Source: Heliocidaris erythrogramma (taxonomy: Eukaryota > Echinodermata > Echinoidea > Camarodonta > Echinometridae). Taken from it: a DNA stretch of 64,000 nucleotides. Under the pieces are notes generated by a model. That model ran no database searches and was not told where the DNA came from. It saw only the letters and a list, made by a program, of their open reading frames with translations. The position numbers and the translations under genes are program-made. The DNA is taken from positions 51,963,925 to 52,027,924 of the forward strand of contig CM046858.1 in the NCBI GenBank assembly GCA_025617745.1. Direction: 5' to 3'. Of this stretch, positions 1 through 11,202 are shown piece by piece (positions within the stretch are counted from its first letter, which is position 1; each line of letters starts with the position of its first letter).

Positions 1-2226
1 AATAACCAAAGCCACTCGCTTTTCTATGTTGACAAAGAAACAAACTCGAGACATCACACTAACTGTTATAAACACCTCTATGGTGTGTAGGGTGCTGAAA
101 TAAGAAATAATGAGAAAAAACAATCAGTCTGTTGTGATGTCAGTGTCAAAGTGTGGAACGGAAATCTTTATTCAGTCTTTCTTCATAAAACATCTCTAAG
201 GAAGAATAAAGGGTTATATCAAAACATTGTTAATACGATCAATATCACGTCATTAGTGACATGATAATCAACAGTGACATAATAATCAACTAGTTGATTG
301 CGGTCGCTCACCAGGAAGAAGAAGACGTCTAATTTTGTACACACTCATGTGTCTAGCTCAAATAACCTATCAGCATTTCAAATTCCATGTTCTTCGTATT
401 AACAAATTAACTCAAAATTATAAAAAAAGATAATATTAATCTATTACTTGGCCATAATAACTTATGTTTTTTCTATTCCTAAACCTGTATAATTATTCTC
501 TCCGAATATCTCCCATATAAATAATACTTTGTAAGGTTAGAATATCTACAATAAAGATAAAATAATGATCCACTCGTTATACAAATCCATAGCAACAACT
601 TAATTCCCGAGTTTAATTCGATTTAAATCCTAGTAGGCACTACTGGAGTGCAAGACCTATTAAGTCAACACAACCTCCGGTCAGTAACCTGATAGCTCGA
701 GCCTACCTACACTTCCTTAACAATGGCCATATTCAAATGATTAAACCTCACTTTCAATTCAATACAAGACTTTATTTCATACTCAACTGCACAGAGCAGA
801 GGTCCATAGAACAAGGTTCACAAATGTAAGAAGATAAAAAATACAAATACACGTAAATATAGAAAAGAGAATACACACACTGAATACATAAACTATAATT
901 CTACAGATACTGTAACAAAGAACAGAAGAGAGAGAGAGAGAGAGAGAGAGAAACAACATTGGAAGTCTATATACATGTATACAAAAAGAATGTCAACCAT
1001 TTCCACCATTTGTCAGCAGGCTACTGAGCCAAAATTTCCATAGGTCTGAATCGTACCTGATACTGCTAAGCATTGAATTGACTACAACTTGTATTATACA
1101 ATTTATAGAGTTGTCTATATCATCTGAATTAATCTTAACATTTCTCAATACAGACTGACAGGCCAGAACGTTCGACTCGGCAAATATTCGACTCGCACTG
1201 AAGTATCTGGATAATCTTAGCAACATTAAATAGGATCCTTCATGAGCCTCGTTTCTCTATACATACAACACAATATTATTATTTTAAATGTTTACATAAA
1301 CCACAGTAAGTACAATTTCGCATGTTTCAATAAGCAGTCTTGAGTCACCAATTTATCATAATGCTTGGTTGGCTAGATATAGATTCATATTTACATATGA
1401 ATTAGTCGGAAATACTATTAGTGGTTGGCTCACTTTCGTCCTAAATAGGCCTTAGCAGTCATAATATTATATCACATCAAATCATATGGTAGCAATCCAG
1501 TACAAAATGAATATACATGATTGTCGAAAATTACATCTAGTATAGCAAGGTTCATTCCATTACCACCTTTTATGCTGGCCCTCTGGTGAACTTACATGTA
1601 TAGTAGGAACAGGGTAAGAGGGGTGGCATGAAGGCATCCCTTTGTTTCCCAAACACTGAGTGAGGAACAGGAATAGGAAGTGGCAACATTTCAGACTCCC
1701 AAAACACAACCTCAATTCATACTATAAAGTTAGTTACTTAACCAAGCCCAACTATTATGTATCATTTACAATGCGTCCGGGCGTCTCTATACAGTTGATC
1801 GACAATGAATGACAAGAATCCTAATACATACAAAGCATGAAACATATCACTGTATTATCACACATATACTTTCACAATAATGTTGTCAAGAGCTATTAAA
1901 CCGCTCACATTATTCTCTAAAGCAAGAGAAATAGCACACATCATAGCATTATACCCGTTCACATAATTAAACATAATCCTCCATATTTTGGAGCTTAGTT
2001 GCAATTTAAATCAACATTTCAGTGAGACATGAAAGCGAAATAATAAATCAAAAATGTGTCCAAGGTTACACCCGTGGATGGCCTCTCAACATCCTCAATC
2101 ATACAATATACCTCTGCATAGAATATAATCTAAAAACTGTATCTTTTATTAATAGTCTTATGCAGGAAATATAATAACGTTATTACTATTACGCTAATGA
2201 TCAAGTAAGCGATATGATAATGAAGT
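1..2226. other. no gene recognised
   Basis: AT-rich sequence with only short, stop-ridden reading frames and no domain I recognise on either strand. It contains a (GA)n microsatellite at about 926-951 and one arm of a diverged direct repeat (96-160). It could be intergenic or intronic; no splice-consistent exon was found. Confidence 0.5.
96..160. repeat. diverged direct repeat, copy 1
   Basis: About 65 bases resemble 2272-2334 in the same orientation. Both have a CTGAAATAAGA start, an ATGAGA..AA..AATCAG core and an ATGTCAGTRTCAAAGTGTGG end. The copies are 2.2 kb apart, and the second sits directly beside the 3' end of the LINE. Read on the minus strand, the first bases of the second copy resemble a splice donor (CAG followed by GTAAGAA), so related exon-like units are possible but unsupported. 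Confidence 0.5.
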
Positions 2227-2271
2227 TTAGAAAAAAAAACAAAAAACAAGAATGACACTGAACATTCTTAC

Positions 2272-2334
2272 CTGAAATAAGAGATGATGAGAGAAATAAT
2301 CAGAGTGTTGTAATGTCAGTATCAAAGTGTGGAA
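2272..2334. repeat. diverged direct repeat, copy 2
   Basis: Partner of 96-160. Differences are scattered substitutions and short indels, so the duplication is not recent. The family is unknown. Confidence 0.5.
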
Positions 2335-2670
2335 AGTGGACATAGGCATCAGTATCGCTCTTTGTCTCTCCTTATCTCTTTTCCAGGACTCTTTCAATTT
2401 CAATTTCAATTTATTTAGCAAATTCATAAAAAAACATTACAAATACAATACATGTAATACATTAAAACAATTGAAACAATAAAATACTTAAGAAATTGCA
2501 GGGAAATGCAGCAGAAAGACAAAGTCTTATATTGAAGCCGCACCCCATGTATACATAACTACAGTACATGAATAAAATACAGTATGTAAAACACATTGTG
2601 CCCTAACACATACACATACACGCCTACACACGCACACACACACTCACATGCAAAATGCTTATTAGATATG

Positions 2671-5600
2671 TTATTGCACATAATTTGTCTGAAGTAAATA
2701 CATTTTATATTTTCTCTTAAAAACATTCAATGATGGACTACTTTTGATATCATTCGGTATTTCATTCCAAATCTTCGGACCATTGTAAAATATGGATTTT
2801 TGAAATAACGTGGTTCTTACACATGGAATATTGTAATTTCTGTTACTCCGTGTAAAATAATCATGTATTGAAGTATTCAAATTAAAATATGACATAATAG
2901 AAACTGGAAGAACTTTATGAAAACACATATACATGAATATTGCACTTTGAAGTTTATACATATCATGAATATTTAAAATTTTAAGACGAGCAAAAAGTGG
3001 TATGCTATGAGCTAAATACTTGCTATGTGTAATAATTCTTATAGCTCGTTTTTGAAGTTTAAATACTCTATTAGTATTTTTGGCAGTAGAATTTGCCCAC
3101 ATCAATATACAATAATTTAAATAAGGTGATATTAGGGTATGGTATAACATTAACAATATATCTTGGGGGAAAAACTTTACATTATTAAGAATGCCAATAT
3201 TTTTAGATATAGTGTTACATATGACACCAGTGTGTTCATTCCATGTGAATTTTTCATCAATAGTTACACCCAGAAATTTTAATCTAGTAACACGTTCTAT
3301 TTCAGTTTCCTGTATTTTAACAACAAAATTAGCAGTGTTCTGATGGACATTTGTGAATACCATATAATGTGTTTTATTTATATTCAAAACTAATTTATTT
3401 ATTTGCAACCATTGAACAAGTTTATTAAGTTCTTGATTAAATTTATATTGTAAAATATCTATATCTTTATGTGACATAAATACACTGGTGTCATCTGCAA
3501 ACAAGATAAAATTTAATAATTTTGAAATATTGCACATATCGTTAACGTAAATTGTAAAGAGTAATGGACCAAGAATGGACCCTTGGGGTACTCCACATTT
3601 GCTAATCAATAATTTTGAATTCACATTATCTACACAAACAAACTGTTGTCGATTGACTAGATAGTTCTTAAACCATTCTAAATTAACTCCCCTTATTCCA
3701 TAACAATATAATTTTCTTAATAGTATATCATGGTTTAATGAATCAAATGCTTTGCTCAAGTCTAGAAAGAGCCCTATCATTATTTCTTTATTTTCTTTTG
3801 TATTTAAAACATTATATAAAAATTGAATTAAAGCTGTAGATGTCGAATGGCCAGGTCTGAAACCATATTGACAGTTGGTAAGAATATTGCACTTTTGTAA
3901 AAAACTATACAGTCTAACATATACTATTTTTTCAAATATTTTGGAAAAAACAGGCAAAACTGATATTGGACGATAGTTGGACATACTCTCTTTTGAACCA
4001 TTTTTATATACAGGAATAACTTTAGCAATTTGTATCTTTTCTGGAACAATACCTGTCTGTAAAGACAAATTAATTATTGTACAGAGTGGATAACAAAGAA
4101 TATGAATTACCTTTTTTACTATTGCAATATCAATGCCATCAAATCCTGGGCTTTTACCATTCTTAAAACTGCATGTAATATCAATAATTTCTTTAGGAGT
4201 ACACGGTTTAAAAAATGCAGTTTGATTGTTTCTTTTTACATATTGCATATAATCACCATCTTGATTACATGAGTTTGCTAATTTAACACCAATATCAATA
4301 AAATATTTATTAAAACTATCTGAAATTGCATCTTTCCCCGTTATAGTGTCATTATTGCACATCATAATATCTGGCATGGATTTTAATTTGGATCTAGTTC
4401 CAAGCACCTTGTTAATTATTTTCCATGTCATTTTCATGTTTCCCACAGCAAAGTTAAACTTCGTTTTAAAATACTTATTTTTGGCTTTTTTAATTTCCTC
4501 AGTTACCTTATTTCTACAATCTTTATATACATCATATCGATAATCTGTCCGATTGTTTAGATATTTTTTATACAACAAATATTTCTTCTTACACAGTTTA
4601 CATAAATAATTATTAAACCAAGGTTTATTTCTATGCTTCTTGTTAATATGACATATTTTCTCAGGGAAAAATTCATTATAATAACAGAGAAATGTATTTA
4701 AAAAATCATGATATGCCTCATCAACATTTTGACTCTTTATATTCCAAGAAATACTATTAATTTTATTTACAAAGTGTTCTATATTTTCTTTATTTATTTC
4801 TCGTTTTAAAAACGATTGTGGGTTTTGTTTTACTTTAACATGAAGATTAGATAAAGAATAAACAGGAAAATGGTCACTCACATCTGCCAAAATAACACCT
4901 GAAAAGGTGTCATCTATATCATTCGTAAATATATTATCCAATAAAGTTGCAGAATTACTTGTTACACGTGTTGGGGTGTGAATTAATGGGTACATGGAAT
5001 TTACCATAAAAATATCCAAGAAAGCATTAACATTATGGCAAGAAGGGATTTCCAACAAATTAAGATTAAAATCTCCTAATAAATATACATGTTTATGTTC
5101 TTTATTTACAATACTGATAATATGTTCAAGATTATCTAAAAACATTTGCACAGATTGATTCGGTGGTCGATAAATAACACCAACAATTACATTTTTATTA
5201 TAATTACTTATTTCTATAAATAAAGATTCCATGAATGAAGTATTTATATCTAAATCAGTTCTGGGTTTAAAATCCAAATCATTTCTAATGTACAAACCAA
5301 CTCCACCACCTCTTTGGTATTCCCTTCCATGAACAAGAAGTGTGTAATTATCAATATTATAAAAAGAGTTATTACAGTGTAGCCATGTTTCAGTAATTCC
5401 TATTGTACAAAATTGCATTTGCAGAGATGAAAGTACAGACAATAAGTTATCATAATTTGCATGCAAACTCCTGCAATTAAAATGTATGGTAGAAAAATTG
5501 GATTTTTGCAAACATCCATTTGAATAAAGATCTTCCTGATGATCATTGAATTCTTGTGGTGTAACATATGAAAAGCTATGTTCATAACAATCGGTATTGA

Positions 5601-5685
5601 CATTAGGTGGTAAAAAAGCTTCAGACATTGTAGATACATTTCTCAAAGAATGCAACAAATTCTCGTATCTTTCTCTATTTTGCAT
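2671..5685 (-). CDS. LINE ORF2: endonuclease / reverse transcriptase
   Basis: 1004-residue open frame. It encodes the protein that nicks target DNA and copies element RNA by target-primed reverse transcription. The N-terminal third is an APE-like endonuclease: GITETWL (catalytic Glu), LLGDFNLNLL and a closing SDHFPVY. The reverse transcriptase follows at about residues 500-780: PISVLPVFSKIFEKI, motif A LFLDLSKAFDSLNHD, motif B GVPQGSILGPLLF and motif C FADDTSVF with the catalytic DD pair. The C-terminal FLGVTID segment and the YLNYC..MWAN region are typical of CR1/L2/Jockey-group ORF2 proteins. No frameshift or internal stop is visible, so it may be functional. The chosen ATG is the first of the frame; a later Met in the N-terminal stretch is possible. 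Confidence 0.93.
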   Translation of the reverse strand: MQNRERYENLLHSLRNVSTMSEAFLPPNVNTDCYEHSFSYVTPQEFNDHQEDLYSNGCLQKSNFSTIHFNCRSLHANYDNLLSVLSSLQMQFCTIGITETWLHCNNSFYNIDNYTLLVHGREYQRGGGVGLYIRNDLDFKPRTDLDINTSFMESLFIEISNYNKNVIVGVIYRPPNQSVQMFLDNLEHIISIVNKEHKHVYLLGDFNLNLLEIPSCHNVNAFLDIFMVNSMYPLIHTPTRVTSNSATLLDNIFTNDIDDTFSGVILADVSDHFPVYSLSNLHVKVKQNPQSFLKREINKENIEHFVNKINSISWNIKSQNVDEAYHDFLNTFLCYYNEFFPEKICHINKKHRNKPWFNNYLCKLCKKKYLLYKKYLNNRTDYRYDVYKDCRNKVTEEIKKAKNKYFKTKFNFAVGNMKMTWKIINKVLGTRSKLKSMPDIMMCNNDTITGKDAISDSFNKYFIDIGVKLANSCNQDGDYMQYVKRNNQTAFFKPCTPKEIIDITCSFKNGKSPGFDGIDIAIVKKVIHILCYPLCTIINLSLQTGIVPEKIQIAKVIPVYKNGSKESMSNYRPISVLPVFSKIFEKIVYVRLYSFLQKCNILTNCQYGFRPGHSTSTALIQFLYNVLNTKENKEIMIGLFLDLSKAFDSLNHDILLRKLYCYGIRGVNLEWFKNYLVNRQQFVCVDNVNSKLLISKCGVPQGSILGPLLFTIYVNDMCNISKLLNFILFADDTSVFMSHKDIDILQYKFNQELNKLVQWLQINKLVLNINKTHYMVFTNVHQNTANFVVKIQETEIERVTRLKFLGVTIDEKFTWNEHTGVICNTISKNIGILNNVKFFPQDILLMLYHTLISPYLNYCILMWANSTAKNTNRVFKLQKRAIRIITHSKYLAHSIPLFARLKILNIHDMYKLQSAIFMYMCFHKVLPVSIMSYFNLNTSIHDYFTRSNRNYNIPCVRTTLFQKSIFYNGPKIWNEIPNDIKSSPSLNVFKRKYKMYLLQTNYVQ

Positions 5686-6105
5686 TTTGAAAACAACACA
5701 TACACATCAACACACACATACATGTACAATTGAAGGGCACAACCACAAACTTTAAATTACAATAAAATTACAAGTATATGTAAAAGTTTACAATGAAACA
5801 TTGAGCACTCTTGCCACAAGGAGCAATAAATATACTAAAACTTGATAAATACACCAAGATAAATGCATTAAAATTTCAAGTAGCCATAAAATTTATAACA
5901 ATTGGCAAGTTCAGAATTGCAAGCATTTTAGATAATTAAAAAAATAAAATGACACATACAAGCTAGTATCGGCTGCAACATAAACTTTCACAATCTGCAT
6001 GGCTTGCACATGTACCTGATACATTGGAGCAATGAATGTCCATGTATAAAATATAAAATACATTAATTAGCAAAGTTATATGTATGAATGTGCAATAGTA
6101 CAAAA

Positions 6106-6405
6106 CTATAACAGTTTGAGATCATCAATGTTCTTGATCAGTCTCTTCATGGATTGACCATCACTAGTAGATACCAGAGCAATTACTCTCCCATCTGCCG
6201 TCCATGCTGCTGTTACTTTCTCATGAGTTTGAGCATGGTGCAATAAGTTGAGGTTTTTGGCAGTGAGGTCCTCCTGTATAACTATACCAGTCCCTTTCAA
6301 GCGACGGCGATTCAGGAGGAGTTTTTGTCGAACACGGTAGGTACTACATTTCACAATGATTCTTTGATTCTTTGGCCAGGTAGGGTTATGGTTTCCTCTT
6401 TGCAA
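6106..6405 (-). pseudogene. LINE ORF1 C-terminal fragment
   Basis: 99 residues with STYRVRQKLLLNRRRLKGTG, VIQEDLT and AAWTADGRVIAL. This resembles the C-terminal nucleic-acid-binding domain of LINE ORF1 proteins. It lies upstream of ORF2 on the same strand, as expected for a two-ORF LINE. The N-terminal part of ORF1 is absent, so the element is 5'-truncated near 6405 and the Met at this point is probably not a native start. Confidence 0.75.
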
Positions 6406-7001
6406 GTTAGGGGAGGGGAATTATGGCTCTTTCAAATTACAAGACAGAATGGTACAAGTCAAATAATATTTTCTATATTGAATTAACAACAACACACACA
6501 AAAGAAGGGAGGGGGCGCAAAATTCAAATCATTTTTTTTTGCAGGAATCACACTAGTACCGGTACAAGTGTTTTTTAATGCATAGCCCCAAAACATAATA
6601 ATCTCAATGAAATTTTCGAGCTGAATATTATAAAAGGTTATTTGATTGTTTGATTCAAACGAAGCTATCAAATTTGTTCTTCTCATTTTAAATTTCGGCC
6701 AAGCTCTAGCAAGGATTAAAAAAAAAAACAGCAACGGAAAGAAATGTCTAAAATTTCTCCAAAATGCTGAAAACGGTCGGTTAAAATTGCGGCCAACGTA
6801 TTCCTGATCTGTTAAATTTGTATAGTGCTCATTTTCGTCTTAGACTGAGGGTGATAATTTCTTGAATACTGAACAGTGATCCAGAGTATCTCTTTACTTA
6901 TCTGCTCTTTGACGAAAAAAACCTTGTTTGTTTATTCATAGTTATATAATTCCCATAAAAAAAAAAAAAAAAACAAGCAAAAGATACGACTGCGTCTTCA
7001 A
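6406..7001. other. no gene recognised
   Basis: AT-rich sequence between the LINE and the 170-bp repeat element, with an A17-class run at about 6956-6973. No coding signal was seen. Confidence 0.4.
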
Positions 7002-7102
7002 TATGCCTCCGCTTGTATTCAGATAATTCCTGATCACCTACAAGTATAATATAGTTGATGCGCATTCATCAAATGGTTATTGCGAAATTGTGATCATGTA
7101 AA

Positions 7103-8232
7103 TTGACCTCTGTGACCTCTGACCTTTGACCTAATCAGTTCATCTGGGGATACATACTGGCACCAAGTTTGAAGTTCTCACCTCAGATAGTTCTTGAGAT
7201 ATCGCGGTAACGGTGCTAAAAACCAGTAATTCCATGTAATTTCATGTAAATTGACCTCTGTGACCTCTGAACTTTGACCTACCTACCCCAAAATCTAATC
7301 AGTTTCTCTTTCTATGGGGATACATACTGGTACCAAGTTTGAAGTTCTCACCTCAGATAGTTCTTGAGATATCGCGGTAACGGTGCTAAAAACCAGTAAT
7401 TCCATGTAATTTCATGTAAATTGACCTCTGTGACCTCTGAACTTTGACCTACCTACCCCAAAATCTAATCTGTTTCTCTTTCTATGGGGATACATACTGG
7501 TACCAAGTTTGAAGTTCTCACCTCAGATAGTTCTTGAGATATCGCGGTAACGGTGCTAAAAACCAGTAATTCCATGTAATTTCATGTAAATTGACCTCTG
7601 TGACCTCTGAACTTTAACCTACCTACCCCAAAATCTAATCAGTTCCTCTTTCTATGAGGATACATACTGGTACCAAGTTTGAAGTTCTTACCTCAAACAG
7701 TTCTTCAAAAATCGCGGTAACGGTGCTAAAAACCAAGAATTTCATATAATTTCATGTAAATTGACCTCTGTGACCTCTGACCTTTGACCTACTTACCCCA
7801 AAATCTAATCAGTTCATCTTCGTATAGGGATACATACTAGTACCAAGTTTGAAGTTCTTACCTCAAACAGTTCTTGAGATATCAAGGTAACGGTGCTAAA
7901 AACCAGTAATTTCATATAATTTCATGTAAATTGACCTCTGTGACCTCTGACCTTTGACCTACTTACCCCAAAATCTAATCAGTTCCTCTTTCTATGGGGA
8001 TACATACTGGTACCAAGTTTGAAGTTCTCACCTCAGATAGTTCTTGAGATATCGCGGTAACGGTGCTAAAAACCAGTAATTCCATGTAATTTCATGTTAA
8101 TTGACCTCTGTGACCTCTGACCTTTGACCTCCTTACCCCAAAATCTAATCAGTTCATCTTCGTATGGGGATACATACTAGTACCAAGTTTGAGGTTCCTA
8201 CCTCAAATGATTCTTCAGATATCGCGGTAACG
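7103..8232. repeat. 170-bp tandem repeat array, seven units
   Basis: The marker TTGACCTCTGTGACCTCTGA begins at 7103, 7251, 7421, 7591, 7761, 7931 and 8101. Five intervals are exactly 170; the first is 148 because of a deletion. Each unit continues with a ..GGGGATACATACTGG.. block and ..GATATCGCGGTAACGGTGC.. Units 2-4 are nearly identical, and units 5-7 carry shared variants such as TTCATATAAT. This pattern suggests unequal exchange within the array. Confidence 0.92.
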
Positions 8233-8273
8233 AGAAGTGGGGCGGACGGACGGACGGACAACCCGAAAACATA

Positions 8274-8309
8274 ATGCCTCCGGCACCCACCTTCGGTGGG
8301 CGGAGGCAT
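8274..8309. repeat. GC-rich terminal hairpin
   Basis: Palindrome built from ATGCCTCCG and CGGAGGCAT around CCCACC-TTCG-GGTGGG. It forms a stable stem with a TTCG loop at the right end of the tandem-repeat element. It is preceded by a run of GGAC repeats (8242-8260). Confidence 0.85.
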
Positions 8310-8624
8310 AAAAACTGACTGCACAGAAACCTGTTCGGTTAGGCAATGTTCCGTCATCATGATTATTTTTATCTAAACTATCATGGGTTTGCTTTAATCG
8401 ATGTGTACATTTATTTGCATGACGCAACTGACATGAACATGTAGCTCATCATCGTTTCATTTGTCATGAGTCACACAGGTGCATATAATAAATTACTATG
8501 TACATTCTCAGAAGTAGCTATGCATCTTCAGAGGCAAACGCGGTATAGCATACACTTCATTCCCAATGCATAAAAGTCACAGGTTTCATGTTCACCTACA
8601 CGGTGTCTGCATGCATTTAAATCT

Positions 8625-8720
8625 GTCCGGGTCTGACCACGAGACCGAAAGACCACTTGACCGAAGGTCCACGAGACCGACAATGAAAATTGTACCACGA
8701 CACCGAAGGCCCACGAGAAC
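8625..8720. repeat. short CCACGAGACCGAAG-type minisatellite
   Basis: Imperfect repeats of a 13-16-base unit (ACCACGAGACCGAAAG, TCCACGAGACCGACA, ACCACGACACCGAAG). There is no coding meaning; the frames that cross it are repeat translations. Confidence 0.6.
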
Positions 8721-9069
8721 ATGTCTGCCACTTCATCTTCGATTGCTGTGTGGATGAGCCGAGAACAGATCCTAAAATTTACAAGAATATATACATGTAC
8801 ATTAGATATCAGATATATGCTGGAAAACGGCAATATAAGCCAATGTTGAACTTTCTGTTTCAAAGAATCATGAGTATATTAATTTCATACATTTTGTTTC
8901 AGATGTATATTAAAAAGTAACTGTCAATGAACATAATTAAAGGAAGTCTCTGAGATGGGGAAAGTAGCAAACCTGTAGGTCCGCATTCATGATCTCCGTT
9001 GTATGTTTAAAAAAGAAAAGTTTACAAAAGTGATATTTGGGTTTCTGTGTTTTCATTTCCTTTATATCA

Positions 9070-9335
9070 TTGATGGATTTTCAAAACAGCCTATTTGCAA
9101 TGGATCTCAACCCAGACAAGTTTATCCAAGCAAGGAGACCCGATATCATTCTCACGAAAAAGAAGATGCAGAATAAGAAGAAGAAGAAGAAGGAGAAGGA
9201 ATGTTTCATTACAGACATCGCAATTCCTGGAGATTGCAGAGCTTGGAGTAAAGAGGATGAAAACATACAGAAGTACAACGACCCGGGATGGGGACTGGAA
9301 AGGATATGGAGGATGAAGACGAAAGTAGTACAAAT
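9070..9335 (+). pseudogene. non-LTR retroelement C-terminal fragment
   Basis: The plus-strand frame reads PDKFIQARRPDIILTKKK, then KECFITDIAIPGDCRAWSKE and KYNDPGWGLERIWRMKTKVV. This resembles the conserved tail domain (RPDIV..., IDIAIPGD.RV..KE..KI.KY.DL..E..R.W) found at the C-terminus of many invertebrate retroelement reverse transcriptases. A lysine-rich expansion from AAG repeats sits between the first two blocks. The frame ends where a (TA)n microsatellite begins, so the usual terminal residues are lost. No upstream RT domain is present, so this is a relic. Confidence 0.7.
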
Positions 9336-9378
9336 CATTATTATAATTATCAATCTTATCATCAATCTTTTCATTATT

Positions 9379-9496
<118 letters not shown>

Positions 9497-9843
9497 CCAA
9501 GAAAAACCCTGGATCCTGAAGAGTGCTCTACAATTGATGGAGCTAGTATAATCCGAGGTAGGATGGTTAAATCAACACGGCTACTGCCAGTTTCATGCTT
9601 CAAGATAAAGCAATCATCAGGCCGTCGGTGAAGAAACAGAGAATAAAGTTGCCTTTAATAATTCCAAAACATACAATGAAGACAGTTACTACTAGAGGTA
9701 CCACGGGTTAGCTTGGAATCGGTTATACATTTACATTTACATCGGTTATACATATAAATTAGGGAATCGATTACCAGGCATTTTAATCACAGTATAGAAC
9801 AGGCGCTCGAATTACAATACAGAACAGTATAAATACATGTAAA

Positions 9844-10458
9844 TTATCGATTAAATTGGAAAATTATAAGACAGAAAAAATATATAACAATTAGCGGTGG
9901 AATTTTAAGGCTGAACATAGCGTGTGCAGACCCGGAAACGAGCAGAAGCTGTCTTTTTGGGCGGGTGTTGTGGTATTTTAGCTGGTATTTGTTTTTGTGC
10001 CTGCAAGTGGAGACCAGCTCGAATCTCTTGTTGAGTGACTTGGTAGAGTCTGCACATGCAATGTACAGCTTTTCAGTGAGACAGAGTTGACATTTCTTGG
10101 ATTGATTGATGTATGGATATGCCTGCTTGATGATGTTCCAGTTGATGGTGTAGTCAATGTTGGTGGTGATGTTTTTGTTGAAGGGTGGATTGAACCAAAT
10201 GATATTCCTGTGTCGTCTGCGCTTGGGATTTTGCGGGGTTTCGATGTATGAGAATTGGGGTGTATGTCCACTAGTGGTGAGGGCGTCTTCGTATTCTGGG
10301 CAGGCTGAGTTGAATGTGGTTCTTGAGTCAGAGAGGTCATTGATGCGTTTGTTGATTGCTGCAGGCAGGTGCTTGATAATGGATGGGGGGGTGGTTGGAG
10401 CCGGAGTTGATGTACATTGGTGAGTCGTTGGGTTTTCTGTATGGCCGGAAGGATCCAT
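9844..10458 (-). pseudogene. Penelope-like element C-terminal / GIY-YIG-side region
   Basis: Continuation of the Penelope polyprotein after a frameshift. PPSIIKHLPAAINKRINDLS follows the RT, then NIIWFNPPFNKN, then a Cys-rich block CQLCLTEK...LNKRFEL...CRHKNK. In intact elements this last block belongs to the C-terminal endonuclease region (GIY-YIG plus Cys motifs). The GIY-YIG core itself looks shortened: only IIKQAYPYINQSKKCQLC joins the linker to the Cys block. The frame overlaps the preceding ORF by about 120 bases out of phase. Confidence 0.75.
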
Positions 10459-11182
10459 CTAAGAGGGATAGAGTAGTGTCAAGGAAGTGAACTACCTTTA
10501 GGTTGGCTTGGGCGGTAATGTCGAGTTGGAACTGGTCTTTGAAGGCTTTGCGGAGGTCCTTGCAGATTCTCTCTAAGTTTGAAGGTGGGGTATTGTGGAA
10601 AGCGGCGAGTCCATCATCTCTGTAGAGGCCAAAGTTGCCGGACAAATTTGCAGGAAGGTTGTTTAGGATGTATGTGCCGACCAGCTCACACACTTCGGCG
10701 CCGTCAAAGCTGCCCATTGGAACATCGAATAGGTCGTTGGTGGCAGACTTCTTTTGCCATGCTCCACTTTGATCTAATAGTAGGGACTTTCTGGAGTGCA
10801 TGATGATGTCGATCTCTTGACGGGTGATAGGTGTGTGGGCCTGGGCGAATTCTAGGGCATTGTTGAGGAGGCGTTGAGTTATAGACGGATAGAAGTTGAC
10901 AATGTCGAACTGGAGGAATGAGAAATGTGGTTTGTCGGTTATGCTTGCGAACCAGGAGATGACAGATGCGGTGTTCTTCCATTGGTTGACGTGAGTTTTG
11001 GTGTTTAGCTCGCTGTTAACCCTGTCGAGTATTCGTTTGCTCACAGATCCGATTTCGGTTTTTGTTGGGTTAAGTAGTCTACATGTAGGTTTGTTATCAA
11101 AGTTTTCTTTGTGGTCTTTTAGTGTGATGAAGGCAGGTTTCCGGGCTAATGCCTCAATTCGGTCTGCAAGATTGAGCTTCAT
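10337..11182 (-). pseudogene. Penelope-like reverse transcriptase (truncated)
   Basis: 281 residues of Penelope-type RT. Recognisable pieces are PAFITLKDHKENF, PTCRLLNPTKTEIG, motif A FDIVNFYPSI, motif B VPMGSFDGAEVCELVGTYIL, motif C YRDDGLAA (catalytic DD) and FLDTTLSL. The N-terminal domain that normally precedes the KDHKENF block is absent here; a homologous piece lies inverted in copy B. Near 10390 a run of G (C on the coding strand) shifts the frame, and the protein continues at 9844-10458. Not functional as it stands. Confidence 0.88.
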
Positions 11183-11202
11183 GGCCTGATGATTGCTTTA
11201 TC

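Larger units (their letters stand above)
2390..6405 (-). mobile_element. CR1/L2-like non-LTR retrotransposon, 5'-truncated
   Basis: Minus-strand LINE. Its 5' side is at about 6405, inside ORF1, and its 3' side is at about 2390. The 3' end carries a short (TTGAAA)n-type tail, read as TTTCAATTTCAATTTCAAT on the plus strand at 2390-2415. Tails of this kind, rather than poly(A), are known for CR1/L2-type elements. The parts in order are an ORF1 C-terminal piece, a 420-base spacer, a complete ORF2 and a 280-base 3' UTR. The long uninterrupted ORF2 suggests a young insertion. The exact 5' boundary and a target-site duplication were not resolved. Confidence 0.85.
7002..8310. mobile_element. non-autonomous element with 170-bp core repeats
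   Basis: The segment starts with TATGCCTCCGC at 7002 and ends with its reverse complement GCGGAGGCATA at 8310. Between these 11-bp inverted termini sit seven head-to-tail units of a 170-bp repeat, then a (GGAC)n stretch and a GC-rich terminal hairpin. There is no coding potential. The layout (unique head, tandem core, terminal hairpin) resembles non-autonomous Helitron/Helentron-type elements with satellite-like cores described in marine invertebrates. That class assignment is inference, and no target-site duplication was clear. Confidence 0.65.

Noticed and set aside
7103-8232. Regular repeats considered as a CRISPR-like array
   Set aside because: The whole 170-bp unit repeats with no unique spacers, and the surrounding DNA is eukaryotic with introns and retroelements.
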